Counted from the first letter of the stretch, positions 21,786 through 34,800 are shown. The stretch: DNA of 64,000 nt from Brachionus manjavacas (GCA_019054805.1 JAHQIY010000001.1:6524501-6588500), one strand, 5' to 3'. The notes: a model not told the origin generated them from the letters alone. Made by a program: numbers and translations.

Positions 21786-22592
21786 ATGAAAACAGAATTT
21801 ATAGACACCCTAAATGAACAAAAAGAAAAAATTCAAAGTAATTTGAATGACTCAAACTAGATAAAAAATAATAATTTTTCTTATTATCTAGAATTATTTG
21901 ATTTGTTGACTAATCAAAATAAAAAGCTGAAAGGAAAAATATCAAAAGAAAAAAGTATTTATTTGATTGATACTATATTAAACAAAACTTACAATTCAAT
22001 TTTTTTAGTAAAACTAGAAGAAAACTCGAATTGTATCAAAAGTCTTGTAGAGGAAATTCAAAAATTAGAAGAGGAAATTTTCCAAAAAAATTCCCAAATC
22101 AAAATTGAAGAACTAAAAGCAAAGACATGCTCTGATGAAACCAATAAATCATTCGAAACACTTCTAGATAGTAAACGATTAAAAATTGATAGAAATTTTA
22201 ACTAAATTTTTCTAGAGTTGAAGTCTGAGATTGAATTTTATGAGGAAAAAAATGCCTGCCTGAGAGAAGAAACAAATATTGAGATAAATTTTGACAGAGG
22301 TTTTTTCACTAATTTTATCAAATTTAATGATTAGAAAAGATTTTGTTAATTTTTTTTCCTTTAAGAATTGTCAATTTTGAGAATTAAATTTTTACAAAAT
22401 AATCAAGAGATATTTTTCAATCTATCAGATCCGAATAATATTATTTGTTCATACGATGAGTCCTCTAATGAGCGGATTGAAGATGGTCAGAAGCAGATAA
22501 TTAAAAATTTAATTAAAGATTTTAATGATGGTAGTAGACAAACCAAAAGTGCTGTCAAACTTGTTCTAATGCTTCGAGATCTTTTTGAATAA
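21786..22592 (+). CDS. Coiled-coil protein, candidate kinetochore subunit Spc25
   Basis: Four exons, 21786-21837, 21892-22170, 22216-22299 and 22366-22592, with introns of 54, 45 and 66 bp, give an uninterrupted 213-residue protein; every junction is GT..AG and keeps frame. Residues about 1-130 are a Lys/Glu-rich coiled coil. The last about 75 residues (from LSILRIKFLQNNQEIFFNLS) form a small globular domain ending NDGSRQTKSAVKLVLMLRDL then FE. Layout, length (human SPC25 is 224) and words such as the phospho-independent LxFxFxNID-like strand and the closing N..R..FxxxxRxxF pattern resemble Spc25 of the NDC80 complex, which links kinetochores to microtubules. The similarity is weak and judged by eye; another coiled-coil protein is possible. 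The gene structure is better supported than the name. Confidence 0.6.
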
Positions 22593-22789
22593 AAAACATA
22601 TCATAAAAACGAATCAGCATAAATTTTCATTAAAAAACATTTTTTTAGAAATTTATTTTACTATTGTAAAATAAAAAGTTTAATTTTTTTTTAAATTAAT
22701 TTTGACTGTCGATTTTTAAAATAAAAAAGGCATTCATTTTTTAAGTGTTTGTTTAAATTCATACAAATTTGTTAATATTGTTTACAGTT

Positions 22790-22885
22790 ACCATAGATGG
22801 GATCCTACTGTTTCCCATCTTTGCAAGTCTAACTTGCTAGCTTGTTGTAACTTGTATTATTATAATTATTATTATTAGACCCATA
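22790..22885 (+). repeat. LINE/SINE 3' tail with two hairpins and (ATT)n
   Basis: Two short hairpins, GATGGGA/TCCCATC (22796-22802 with 22813-22819) and GCAAGT/ACTTGC (22823-22828 with 22832-22837), are followed by TATTATTATAATTATTATTA. The same plan, two hairpins then a trinucleotide run, ends the LINE at 52003-52060. It is probably the tail of a retroposon whose body has decayed. Confidence 0.45.
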
Positions 22886-22889
22886 ACAT

Positions 22890-23795
22890 GTCTTTGCGAA
22901 ACTTTATAAGATCGGAAAGATTTGAGGTTTATTCAGTATTCAATAGGAATTTTCTTTATTCGCTCTTAAGTTTTTTTTGTGAATTAAGTCACGTAACATC
23001 AAATCAATTAATCAAATTTTAAAATAAATTGAGTCAAATTAAAAAAAAATCAGTTTTAGGGCCTCGACTTTAATTTTTTTTGCATATTTTTACGATCAAT
23101 GTATTGATATGTTTTTAAAAAATATTAATGCTTTATTTGCTTTGTTGAAAAAGCTGAATCTTGCTTCATTTTTAGATTTGGTTACTTTATTGTAGTAATT
23201 TACTTTTAATTTAAAAGTAGCTCTTCTAGAAAATGAATAGGGGTGGTATTTTATCTATTATAAAAGTTGAAAATAAATATTGCTTATCGATCTCATAATA
23301 TTTTTTGAAAAATATTTAAAAACATTGTTTTTTTTCTAAAAACCTCAGAATATGACAAGGCTATTAAGTCAATTTTTCAAGTCAAATATTGAAAAAAAAC
23401 TTTTTTTTCAAATATTTTATAAAAAATTGCTTTATACAACTCAATAAAGAACTTTTAAAGAATATTTAAAATGGAAATTTTTCACCAAACAATCAATTTT
23501 AAAATATTTAATTAAATTCTTTTTAATTTTTTTTAGATTCAATTGTATTAATCTGAGTGCAAAATTAAAAGTTAAACATTTACACAACAAAATTGATTAT
23601 TTTTTGAATTTAAACATGTCTAAGAAACAGTTTTCAGAGTCTTTTATTTTGTCAGATTTTCTTTACACAAATCGATATAATCTAAATATTTGTTTAAGAA
23701 AATTTTAAAATTTCGCAGCAAAAAAAATTAAATTTTTCAATTAGCTTTATTAATGAATCAAAAAACGAAATAAGAGATTTTTCATTACTTATTTG
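22890..23795. other. Non-coding spacer upstream of receptor gene
   Basis: AT-rich sequence with no recognisable gene or repeat. Presumably includes the receptor promoter. Confidence 0.35.
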
Positions 23796-23802
23796 AATTT
23801 AA

Positions 23803-24874
23803 ATGGAACAAAATTCAACCTTGAGCACCGAATATGTTCAAATAGATGAGGTTATTTATTGTTTAATTTGTTCATTTGGATCCATCACTTCAATAATTAA
23901 TATTTTGGTTCTTTCAAGCAAAAAACTAAAGGATTCAGTGTACAATTATTATTTGGCCTCTTCAATAATTGACTTAATATATGCCACAATAATCGCTTTT
24001 AAAATATTCATTACTTGTGGTTCACAATGTCATTTTAGGAAAAAAAATCTTAGTACATTGATTTATACACTTTACTTTCAAGACTATTTCACAAGCTGTC
24101 TTGCCATCAACAATATCTTAATAGAAGTTTTTGTCTCATTTCAAAGGTTTATGATTATAACTAATAGAAAGTTTCTGCAAAATTCTCGCCCTATTTTAGT
24201 TATTATTTCCATATCGGTTTTTTCCCTTATCTATTATCTGCCTGTGATTTTTTTGAAAAATATAGTCCTAGAATCAACTGATGCCTATGATCTTGAGTAC
24301 ACAGATTTTGGATCATCTTCTGCTGGTAAAGTATTCAGTATTGCCCTGTCTTTGACGAGATTAATAGTTGCCTCAATTGTTTTGTTTATAATCAATTGGT
24401 TTAATCTGATTAGATTTAGAAAGCTTATGGTCAAAAAGTCAAGCTTGGCGATCAAAATTAGCAGTATAAGAAGTAACTTTTATTCTTAATTGAAAAAAAT
24501 TTTGCATTCAAAATTTTATTTTGAAAGGAAATACAGAAACTTATGGAGGCACTGTGACAGATTCGGAGACACCCAATGCATGGGTAAGGAGGCTTAAGAA
24601 CACAAAAGAAAGTAAAGCCAAAAAAAACATCACTTTTATGGTTTTAGTGGTCTCCAGTGCATTCACTTTGGCGAATTTACCATCATCGTTGTTCAATTGT
24701 TTCAAAGCTTTTAACTTTTTAAAAGACAATTTTATATTGTCAACTGTATCCCGGTCATTCCTTTATTTGCTGATAATAATTAAATTTTTTATATTTATTT
24801 TTTTTAATAAGATGTACAGAAAAATTTTAACTTCAAATATTAAAAAAGCTGGAAAATTATATCAGATAAAATAA
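23803..24874 (+). CDS. Divergent rhodopsin-like seven-helix receptor
   Basis: Two exons, 23803-24463 and 24528-24874, with a 64-bp GT..AG intron, encode 335 residues. Seven hydrophobic segments are visible: about 19-38, 47-65, 95-118, 127-148, 175-200, a sixth starting ITFMVLVVSSAFTLANLPSS, and a seventh SFLYLLIIIKFFIFIFF. The intron lies in the third cytoplasmic loop. The layout fits class A GPCRs, but hallmarks are weak: the DRY box at the end of helix 3 reads FQRFM, no NPxxY is seen in helix 7, and the second extracellular loop lacks the usual disulphide Cys. Such orphan receptors are common in lineage-expanded invertebrate chemosensory or neuropeptide families. The ligand is unknown. Confidence 0.75.
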
Positions 24875-24879
24875 AATTC

Positions 24880-26795
24880 TATCTAATTTTTTTAAAATGC
24901 AATTTGAAATGTTTTGGGCTGTACAAAAACTTTATATTTTTATTCTTTAGTACGTTTTGTATTCATTATATATTGTGAAATAATATGTTAATATATTTAA
25001 ATGTTTTTTTAAAGATTTAAACCTATTAGATTTAAAATAAAAGTAAGTTTCAAAACGAGAACAAAAAAAACAAATTAAGTGCAAATTAATTTGTTTAAAG
25101 CTAAACTGTGTATATTTATTGAGAACCAAAGATAAACACAGCATTATATTAAAATCTTTGTATTAAAATCTGGATAGAAAATACGCATAGTTTATATTGA
25201 GTGAGATGAGATCAACATTAAAATTTTCAACGTTTTTCATTTAAGGGAAATATGAAAAAAATTGCATTTATTCAAACTTTTTTGGCCTTTTTTGGTTTTA
25301 CAAATATTTACAATATTTTGTAAATTTTGATAAAATCCATGTAGCGAATCACCACTGTATGTATTAAATTAATGTGTACAATTAGAGTAGAAAATAATAT
25401 TTAAATTGTATTTACATTGTTAAATTAAATTTCTGCTTAGAGTTTGGTGTGTTAAGGATTGACATCATTTTAAATTATTGTTACTTATTCTTGATGACTT
25501 TTAGATTCATTTTAATACTATTTTGCTAATTATTTTAATTTAGCATTGTAATTTCAAAAATTGATTGCATAAGTTATAAAAAATCTTTGATTTTTCCAAC
25601 AAATCTTAAAATTAATTGAAAAAAATTAATTCAAATTATTTAATTTTAGGTATTTTCCATTTTTCATTTTTCTATGAGTGTTTTTTTAAAGAAAAAAAAG
25701 AAAAAGTTAATTAAATTGATTATAATACTATAAACTTACGGAAGCTTCAGTTTAAAATGTTTTACATTCTGACTTAAAACTTTTTCTCGTTTTTTTTTTT
25801 ATTTGTCTTGAAAATTTGTTTGTTTTTCGTAAATTTTAGTTCCTTATAGAAAAATAGCTTAAAACTATTTTGGTATTTCTTTGGTATGTCTTTATCGGTT
25901 ACCCATAACTTTAACTAAGAGGTGGTCGTAAAAGAACAATCTCAAAATATCAAATGATTTAGTTTTTTCTCATCTATAAATTGATTTTTGGACCAGCTGT
26001 GTTTTAGTAAAAATAAAAATTATAAATAAAATGTGTCAATCGTTCTTTATTTCTCTTGATTACCTTATTTTATTTTTCTCACTGTTTTTTAATAAAAAAA
26101 AAAATTACTCATTAATAAACAAAATTAAAGAAATTTTTTCCTTGAATATTTATAATGTGAATTATCTAAATTTTTTATAACAAAGATTATGGATTTTAGG
26201 TTAATTAATTCTCATTTTCTTCGCTTACAACCCTATTAACAAATTAATATGTGCAAAAAATAAAACTTAAAAAAAAAATAAAGATCGCTTAGCTTTTGAA
26301 ATAATATTCAAACTGACAATACACAAAAAGTAAAAACAAATATGGTATTTATTTTTTAAATAACTTTTAAGATATTTCAAAGATAAAATTGAAAATGTAT
26401 CTCAGAGGAAAATAATATATCATCCAAATTCTTTTTAAAATCAAATTTAAAAAATCGTAGTGAGATTTTAAGTTTTTTGGAGTGGTAATTTTTTCATATT
26501 CAGTCTGCAGAATTATTTTTGTTTAGTTATTTAAAAAAAACTTAAATTTTTTTGATTAATTAAACAAAATTATTAAAAAGCCAGACCAGCCTTAAAAATA
26601 AAATCAAAATTAGTTGACCTAGTCAAAAAACTTATTTTGTGTTCTATATTGTTTGGAACTACATTCATAATAAGTACCTTTTAAACTTGATCTTGCTAAA
26701 ATTTAGCTAAACTTGTATAAAAAGCTTTCAAATAAAGGTGAAATACTAGAAGCTTTTAGATTTTTTAATTTAAATAAAATAAGATTATAGTTAAA
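24880..26795. other. Non-coding AT-rich stretch
   Basis: No open frame with coding character, RNA gene or paired repeat was recognised. Confidence 0.4.
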
Positions 26796-26802
26796 TGCTG
26801 AT

Positions 26803-27295
26803 ATGAACGAAAATTCAACCAGAATATGGCCCAGCTATTTGGTCACATTTCATAATGAAATTGAAGAGGATAATGCTGGTAGACAAATCGGTATTTTAAT
26901 CGGAACAGTGGCAATTTCGTATCTAATTATCTTTTTTGTTATTGGTATGTGCATTTTGTGGCACGTTATTTATAACAGATTCATTAAAAGATCATGGTAA
27001 TTTAATTTTGATATTTAGACCTAAAAATAAGCTTTTCTTAAGGTCTGAGCCCAAGAGCAAGAGTGTTTGGTTTATTGGAGTAGATAAGAAAAAAGTGGAA
27101 CCAAAAAAAGGAAATGTTAATTGGAATTTTTTGCAAAGTGAAGCTGATTTAAGTCAAGAAAAAGGGGAAATAAACCAAGATTTAGATGGAAATAAAGTTA
27201 AAATTGATGAAAAACTAGCGTCAAAAAAATTTTTGTCTGATAAATCATCTTGTTTAGGCTATGCAAATCAAAATTATGTAATTACAGAAGTATAA
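26803..27295 (+). CDS. Single-pass membrane protein, unknown function
   Basis: Two exons, 26803-26996 and 27043-27295, joined across a 46-bp GT..AG intron give 148 residues. Residues 1-28 are polar with an NST glycosylation site at 4-6. A transmembrane helix follows at about 29-52 (IGILIGTVAISYLIIFFVIG), then a basic stop-transfer (YNRFIKRSW). The tail is hydrophilic, Lys/Asp/Glu-rich, and ends YVITEV, whose last four residues fit a class I/II PDZ-binding pattern. Size and topology recall small ion-channel accessory subunits, but no family motif was recognised. The short exon 1 frame would stop at 26998-27000 without splicing; splicing extends it smoothly. Confidence 0.6.
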
Positions 27296-27299
27296 TGAA

Positions 27300-28560
27300 C
27301 TATTAATTTTTTTTTTATTTTTGTAAATCAAATTTTATGATTATGCAAAAATCGTTAATGTTTTTGAATACAAAATTTAATTGTTTTTAAAAAATTATTG
27401 CTTGCATTATCGTTTTCAAAACTATGCCGTAGATATATCCTAGTCTAAGATATTTAAAAAATTTTATCAAAAAACTAATTGTTTGAAGATTGAATAATTC
27501 TCATGAATTGAAATTTTATCTTAGGCATCAATTATTTTGGTTCTTAACAAATTAAATTCTTAATTATCACTGCTTTTAACATTCTTTTAAATAAGAACAA
27601 ACCATATCTAAATACTAGTGAAAAAACTTTGTGAATTTTTATTTTGTATAAACTTAAAGAAACATTGTTATCCCATGAACAATTTTTTGAAGATTTTTTA
27701 TAGGGATCATCGGGTACCTCTATCTTAAATAATATCTAAAGTTTCCATTTGATTATTATCATAATTATTATTTATTTCAATGAACGTCTTAAAAGCGATG
27801 TGAAAATTTGAAAAGGAAAATAATTAGGCAAAAAATTAAAGTTATTTCTAGAAAACATAATTTGAAATGTCTTGTATTTTGGTAATAAAGTTAAATCTAC
27901 GAAGAAAAGCAGCAGAATATATAATGAGGGCTATTCTTAAATGTTCATATTTAAATTTAAGTTTTATTTTAATTTTTATATAGATTTGGTTCGGACTTGG
28001 ATAAAAAATATCAAAATACTAAATTTGGATGATTAAATTTGGCGCAGTGAGGGAACAAAACTGTGCTCTGGTCAAAAAAAACAAAATATTTTCCAAATAA
28101 ATTTAATGTTTTTTTGATATAATTTTTGAAACTGTAATTAACACATAATCATTTATTAGTTAAGATTTTTTGCATAAAAATAATTCTTTACAAGCAAATA
28201 TATACTTTTAGTTTTTAACGTGTAAAAAAACTCTCTATGATCAAAATATCAGTGTTAAAACTTTATTTTAATCTTCCTAATTTTCCAGAATTTAAGTTAA
28301 ATTTTTTAAGCACAAGCTAATTATTAATGAGTTGCACGGGTGTAGCAACATGTTATTATTTTAATAATTTAAAGTTATTATTTAAACATAACTTTTTTAT
28401 TATCTGTAATTAATGTGTGTATCAGATTTGAAAAATTTTGATCTTAAAAAATTATTTAAAAAAATTAAAAATTGTGAATTAAAAGTTGATTAAATGATTT
28501 TAAATTTTATAGAAAAAAAAATTGAAAAAAAAAACACTTAAAAAAATAGACTAGATTAAG
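27300..28560. other. Intergenic sequence between convergent genes
   Basis: AT-rich spacer between the plus-strand membrane-protein gene and the 3' end of the minus-strand FE65-like gene. Nothing recognised. Confidence 0.4.
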
Positions 28561-28587
28561 CATCAGGGTTTATTATTAAAAAATGCG

Positions 28588-31500
28588 TTAGCTAGTTTTG
28601 GAAAATAGATTTTTACTTCTAAAATTATCAAATACATTCCTTAACTGAGATGTCAAATAGCTGGCTAGTCGAGTATTTTTTACATCATTCCTCAATTGGC
28701 TTGTCTGATAGGCTTCCGGGTGAGCATCCAAGCACTTTTGGTATCTTAATTTACAGGCAGCTTCTATCGTTTTACACAAAAGTCCTGACGAATTGTCGCA
28801 CATAAAACCGTGGCAATTGAAAGTACCATCTGCATTTTGCATTATAAATCCACTTATTCTGATATCATTAGAAATTCCCATAAAGCTAAGGTAGCGCAAA
28901 CGACACTCCACTATCAAATCATAGTCGCTAGAGTCCATCGACACACACGAGGGCTCTTTGCAATTGACTTTCTTGACCACTATACTTGACGGAGATATTA
29001 TCACATTCACATCTGAGCCCAAATTCCTTCCAAAGCTTATCTCCGACAAGTTGTCAAATGATACAGAATTTTCGATGTCGTTTTCGCCATCATAGTCATA
29101 GTCATCAACATCATCGTCACCGACCACGTCTTCTAAATTCAAATTGAGCATGTCATCATCCAAATTTTGCTTCATTTTTTGCTCAAAAATTCTTATCTGT
29201 TTTTCTCTTTTGGCTTGTTTGTATTCGTTTAAACATTTTGTGTATATTTTGTCTATGGCTTCGTTCAATGTTGGCATGCCAGAGGCTTTGTTTACCTGAG
29301 TACATCCGAGGTACTTGCACCGAATTGATTTTTTGGGCTCTTCTTGAGCTTGGGGAAAATTTAACGCATTCTCAAAGCCTTTGCCAGACGTGTCGTTACT
29401 GTAGCTAACTGATTTGAATTTTAGGTTAATGTCTATTTTTTTGTTTGTAGTATTCAATAGATCTGGCAGGTAGTCTGGCCTTTTCAAATGAGCTGATGTA
29501 TGCGAGTTTGATTGACGTTTTTCTTCTATCAGGTGTCTGCATGTATCACGAAGATAATTTGCTATTTCTCTTGCTGGTCCACTGTCAGAGCGAAATACGT
29601 GGCACATGTGAATCTTGGATTGTTGGTCCCGGGCGACATAGGCGAAATCTCTTTAAAAGAAAGCATATTTAAAAAATATTTTTTTTTTACTAAACTTTAT
29701 TATTTAGTTATTTATTTTGTATCTTTTTTTCTGAAGTTTAATCATAGAAAACATTTATCTAAAGAATATTCAAAAAAAAGTTGAATTTTTATTAAATTTT
29801 TTAACAAAAGATTTACTTTAAAAAGTATATGCTTTTTAAGTTATTAACTGGTGATAAAAAATGATTGTCAGGGATTATCTTTTCAGAAATATCTGAAAGT
29901 CAAAAGACTTAACTTGACTTTGACAACTTTGCTTGAAATTTCCAGCATTTTTATCAACAGAAATCTTGTATAATCAATCTTGACGAAAAAGTTATTTTGT
30001 GTCATTTTAGTTTAAATCATTATGCTTTTAAGCCTAGAAATTTTAATTCCTTGAATATTTTTTTTAATTTTTTTTAACTCTTTATGTTTTTAATTGAAAT
30101 TTCAACAAAATTTTCATTGAGCCTATAAATCTTGCTTTTTAAAACATAAAAAAACAATCAAAAAGACCTGCCACATAATTTTTTTTTGATAAGGAAAATT
30201 CCTACCTCCCATTATCTCTGCCGACTCCCCAAACTCTAATGGAAGCAATCGATTGTTTGTTGAGGGTCTTTTCATCCATTGGATCTAAAAGTACCAGGTA
30301 ACCATCATCAATGTCCATGTACAAATCTTTTCCCTTTAAGATGGTTAATTAGAGACAATTTATTTTCAATTTTTTTTTATTGAAACTACCTCGCCCCATC
30401 TGGCAACCACGTCATTAAAATCCTTGATTCCTCTTGACAACTCGTTGATGCACTTATTTACAGCTTGGCTTATTTTATCAGGCGTTAAGTCTCCTTCATT
30501 TACTTTTACCCAGCCTAGTGAACGCACATAAAATCTAATTTTACTTGATTCGGATTTTTCGGACGAAAATTCAGAACAAGAAATCGAATTTTTCATGAAA
30601 GATTGGTCAAAAAAATTTTGTGGACTAATTGATGCAGACTTTTCAAATTCGGCATCCAAATCGAATTTCTTAGGTGCTAGATCTAGTTTTGGGGGCTTCC
30701 GAGTCACAGTACCGGAAGGTTTATGCCAGTAGTAAATACCAGTTTCATCGCAGCACCGCATCCAGCCCAGTGGCAGTTCGTGTTGCTCAACATTTGTTGC
30801 CGAGCTCTCCCAATCTGAATCATCATAGTCACACAAATTATCTGAGCTTTTTTTGCTGCTAATTATGCTTGAATATAAACTATCTATTCCGTTTTGCGAT
30901 GCCTGAATGCTTGAACATTTAGATTGTTCCGAGTTGTGACGAGTCAAATTTTCCGAGTGTATGCCACTGTCCGGCGAGCTGATCAAGTCCAGCTCACTTT
31001 AAATAAAAAGAAATTAGCAAGATTTTTAAAAGAATTTTCGATGGTGATTTGACACAAGGATTTGATCAAATTTTACGATAATTCACGCAAAATTACGTGA
31101 ATGCCCTAAAATTAAAAAAAATCAAAAATTTAAGAAAATTTTCGAAAAACATCGTAATTTTACGTCAAATTAGAAAAAAAATATTTTGTCAGATTTTTTT
31201 TTGAAATTACGATTATTTTTAAAAAATTTCTTTATTTTCTTTATTTTTCACTTTAGGGATTTGCGGTATTTTACGTAAAATTTAGCCAAGTCCATATGTC
31301 AAACCAGCATTGTATTAATTTTTTTTAAATTCAAAAATAAATTTTCTTACCTATTCTTGTAATTTTTTATGTCATAGATACTTTCGTACATATCAAAAGC
31401 CTTAAGAGAATTTTCCTTATTGTTTAGAAGAGAGTAAAATGGGTTTTCGAATCCTTCGTTTTGATCTTTAAGGTAAAATATTTAGGATTTTATTTGGACA

Positions 31501-31814
31501 AGTTAGGGGTTCAATTTACCACTTTCGTAAATTGGATTATAAGTAAAGGACCAAATCTGCTGCCAGTAATTCGAGTGCTGAATATAGTGTTCACGTAATC
31601 CTACATACTTAATTAAATTATTGGTTTTGTGCGGGACTCGTGACGCGCTAGATTTTACTGGGTACTTTTCTTGCCGAGTATTCTGGCTTAGACTGTTCAA
31701 TACTTGTCTGCATTGAGCATTCAAGTGATTGTTTAGCTCAGCTTGATTTTTATACAAAGATATCCTTTCTTTAATTAGTTTTATTCTTTGACCAGATTCA
31801 ACTTTCATAGACAT
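28588..31814 (-). CDS. FE65/APBB-family adaptor with WW and two PTB domains
   Basis: Five exons on the minus strand (31814-31520, 31465-31351, 30996-30390, 30333-30206, 29650-28588) encode 735 residues. The WW domain (about 209-238) reads LPLGWMRCCDETGIYYWHKP. PTB1 (about 290-428) contains RSLGWVKV, ISQAVNKCINELS, RWGE|GKDLYM across a splice, and the family signature SIRVWGVGRDNGRDFAYVAR. PTB2 (about 490-695) starts CKYLGCTQV and ends CKLRYQKCLDAHPEA. In vertebrates this adaptor binds the APP cytoplasmic tail via PTB2 and Mena/others via WW, linking membrane receptors to cytoskeleton and nucleus. PTB2 here carries an extra acidic stretch of about 65 residues (about 530-597, with DDDVDDYDYDGEND). 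The start ATG is preceded in frame by TGA. AATAAA follows the stop within 20 bases. Confidence 0.95.
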
Positions 31815-31819
31815 TTTTC

Positions 31820-34800
31820 ATTTTTACATAAATTTTTTTGTTGTTGATAATTTCTATAAATTTTCTTAATGCAAAAAGTTAATCAATTTTTAATTTTGTT
31901 AAAATTGTTTACTATGCCTCTAGTGTTAAATTTCGGTAAATGCTAAATCAATCAGTGCTGATTCAATTCCAGCCTCTGAGTCAAATCAATTTAAGACAGT
32001 TTTTTTTTTCATTCAAATTCCGATAAAACTTAATTTTTGTTTGATTAAAAATTTCAAATTCTTTTAAAAACCCTAGACTTGATTAAGTGTAATTTGAATT
32101 AACTCGAACAACATTACTTATCAAAATTAAACATTTGAGTAAATTAGTCTTGAAAAAAAATGTTAAGAAAAAATCAACATGGTAATTACATCTGTAACAA
32201 TGTAGTCTAATTTTGTAGCTTGTAACTCACAGAATTAAATTATTTTCATAACATTCAAGATTTAAAACAGCAGTATTTTTAGAGCTTCATTGGTGCCATA
32301 GACCAAAATTAAACTTGCTACTTAGCTGCCGGAAAGTTAATAACTACAAACATACTTGAAATACTTTTTAACTACTAAGCACAATTGTGTTTATTCTTGG
32401 GCCAAATATTTATTTTCTAGTCCGAAATTAAGTTCCTTTCGTGGCTTAATTGAGCCTTAAAAAAATGAACACTGCTGATGATATTTATTACGCTATATTA
32501 AAGCTTCAAGTTAAAGGAATAGATAATTTTATTTGTAAACTGCAATTTGTTGACTGATTGCAAATTATGTTTATTTTGTTTCGTCTAAATTCAAATTTCT
32601 TATCTATTGTTGAAATTAATTAATATTTGCCGAGTGAAGAGCCTAAATTGCACCATAATTCATTTTTGCCAGCCTAAGAGCTGATGCATGTCTTTTGCTA
32701 TGTTTAATTAGGCCTCTACACAGATAATAAAATTCTACAACAGCAATCAAATTTTATCGCGTTCTTACCGGATATTTAAATAATGAGTTTTGCTCTTTTT
32801 AAAATAAAATGCAAATTTTAATCTTTTTCTATTTGTAATTAGTTTTTTTTTATCAAACTTGGCTTGATCGATAAAAACCATTATCTTTCCTTAAGATGAC
32901 TTTAGACTTAATTATATTTAATTAGCTTTTCTATTAGTCAAGTCGATTTTTCAAAAACTCTCTCAACCTAATATAATAATTCCGATTATTATAACATTGA
33001 TTGTTTAGCTTGGAAAAGTAATTAAATCCAGTCCATGAAAGGCAAAACTGAGACACTGTTGTTTTTTTTAACATAGCTTCAAGTGTTGTTCAAATTTATA
33101 ATTTAATTTTAATTTCTCAAATAAAATATCTGCTCACTAAATTTATTAAATTTAACTAATTAATGAATTTTGAAAAAAAAAATACTTTAAATATTTGCCA
33201 CAATTGTTTATTGAATAGCAAATTTGAGAAAAAAAATCGTAATAGAGTTTTCATTTTAGCCGAACAATTGTTATAAATTGAAAAATAATTACATTGATAT
33301 TAAAAGAAAGAAAAGATATGTATTATCAGTGTAAAATTCTTTTTAACATGCTGAAATATATTAAAAAGTCAATTAAAACAGCCACAGTTGTTTTGAAGTA
33401 AAAGTTTTTTGAAAGAAAAGAACCAAAGTCAATTAAAGAAAGTATATATGCCAAAAATTTTATCTTTTAAAAAGATACTCTACTATTACAATGAATTATA
33501 AAAGTAGTCTTATTTCTAATTTCATTTGCAAATAAATTAAATTTATTATTCTATCAAAATAACCTTTAAATAATTTAACGCACAATTTAAAAAAATAAAA
33601 GCTTAATAAAACTGTATTAAAGATATCTAAGCTACATCTATCAAAAATTAATCAGCCGTATTTAAACCATAGTGCAAGTTAGACCTTAAAACCGCTTCCA
33701 GTCTTAGCTTACAACTTCAATTTTGTTTAAGTCTTTGAAATTTAAAAAAATAATGTGTATTTAATTTTTCTTTCAATAAAATAATTTGTTTGCAACGAGA
33801 CCTCTTTTTTGGATAATAAAGAAAAATTAAATTTTTTCTTAAAATTTTTATTAAGTTTTGAAATAAAATTAGTTGTATAGTAATCATTTAGACAAAAATA
33901 ATTTATTGAAAAATTTCTTTGATTTTCATATCTTTTCTGATCAACTAAAGAAAAATAAATGGAAACAGTAATCTAACAAATAACACAGCAACTCAAGCTA
34001 AATTCAGAAAATTTCGAAAATTAAAAACAAATTTTAAATTTAAGGAGATTATTTTATTTGATTTTTATTAAAGGCACTGAAACTCAAATTTAATGTAGAT
34101 AAAAAATGCAGATTGAAAATTATGAAATGGGATTCAAATCTTAAATTGTGAATTAAATTACTTAAATTAATGTCTAATGGTTTTGATGCTTAAAATTCAA
34201 AATTAAATGAATTAATGATGCTATAAAACTTGGAGACAAATTTTAGCTAAGGAATAAACAGGCCTTTTGGTCTGATAGGAAGCTTTAGATTTTATGAATC
34301 TCGAATTCGGCAACGAATATTCATTGTTCAATCCAAAGGGTGATAAATGAGATTTTCATCTGAAAGGCTTTAAGAAATAGCTTAATCAAAAATCGCTTAA
34401 TCGTTTGGATTTCAAATTATCTGAAAGTCTAGAGCAAATGCGCTATTAATTTTGAAGAATCAAAGCGCGAGGCTACTTTAATAGCAAAAAAGCTGAGCAC
34501 ATTAATCTAATCGATCCGGTGCCGAGTCGTAAAATACGGCTAAATCGATATTAAAATTCAATCGATTATGCCTCAGGCTTTCTAAATTGCTTAACTTATT
34601 TTGCCTCCATTCTCTTGTTTCTGAACAAATAAACAAATTATGATTTAATATTAGAGAAAAGTATCTATAGCTATTTCTCCCATGGCTTTGTTTAAAACTA
34701 AATTATTGAAAATTTAATGAGTTTTTGTTTAACTGATAGAAATCAATGTTTACAATTTGAAGTAAGTATTTAAAAAAAAAACACTTGAATTGCTTCTACA

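Noticed and set aside
28588-31814. Three separate minus-strand genes
   Set aside because: The frames join in phase at five consistent splice junctions into one FE65-type protein with WW-PTB-PTB order.
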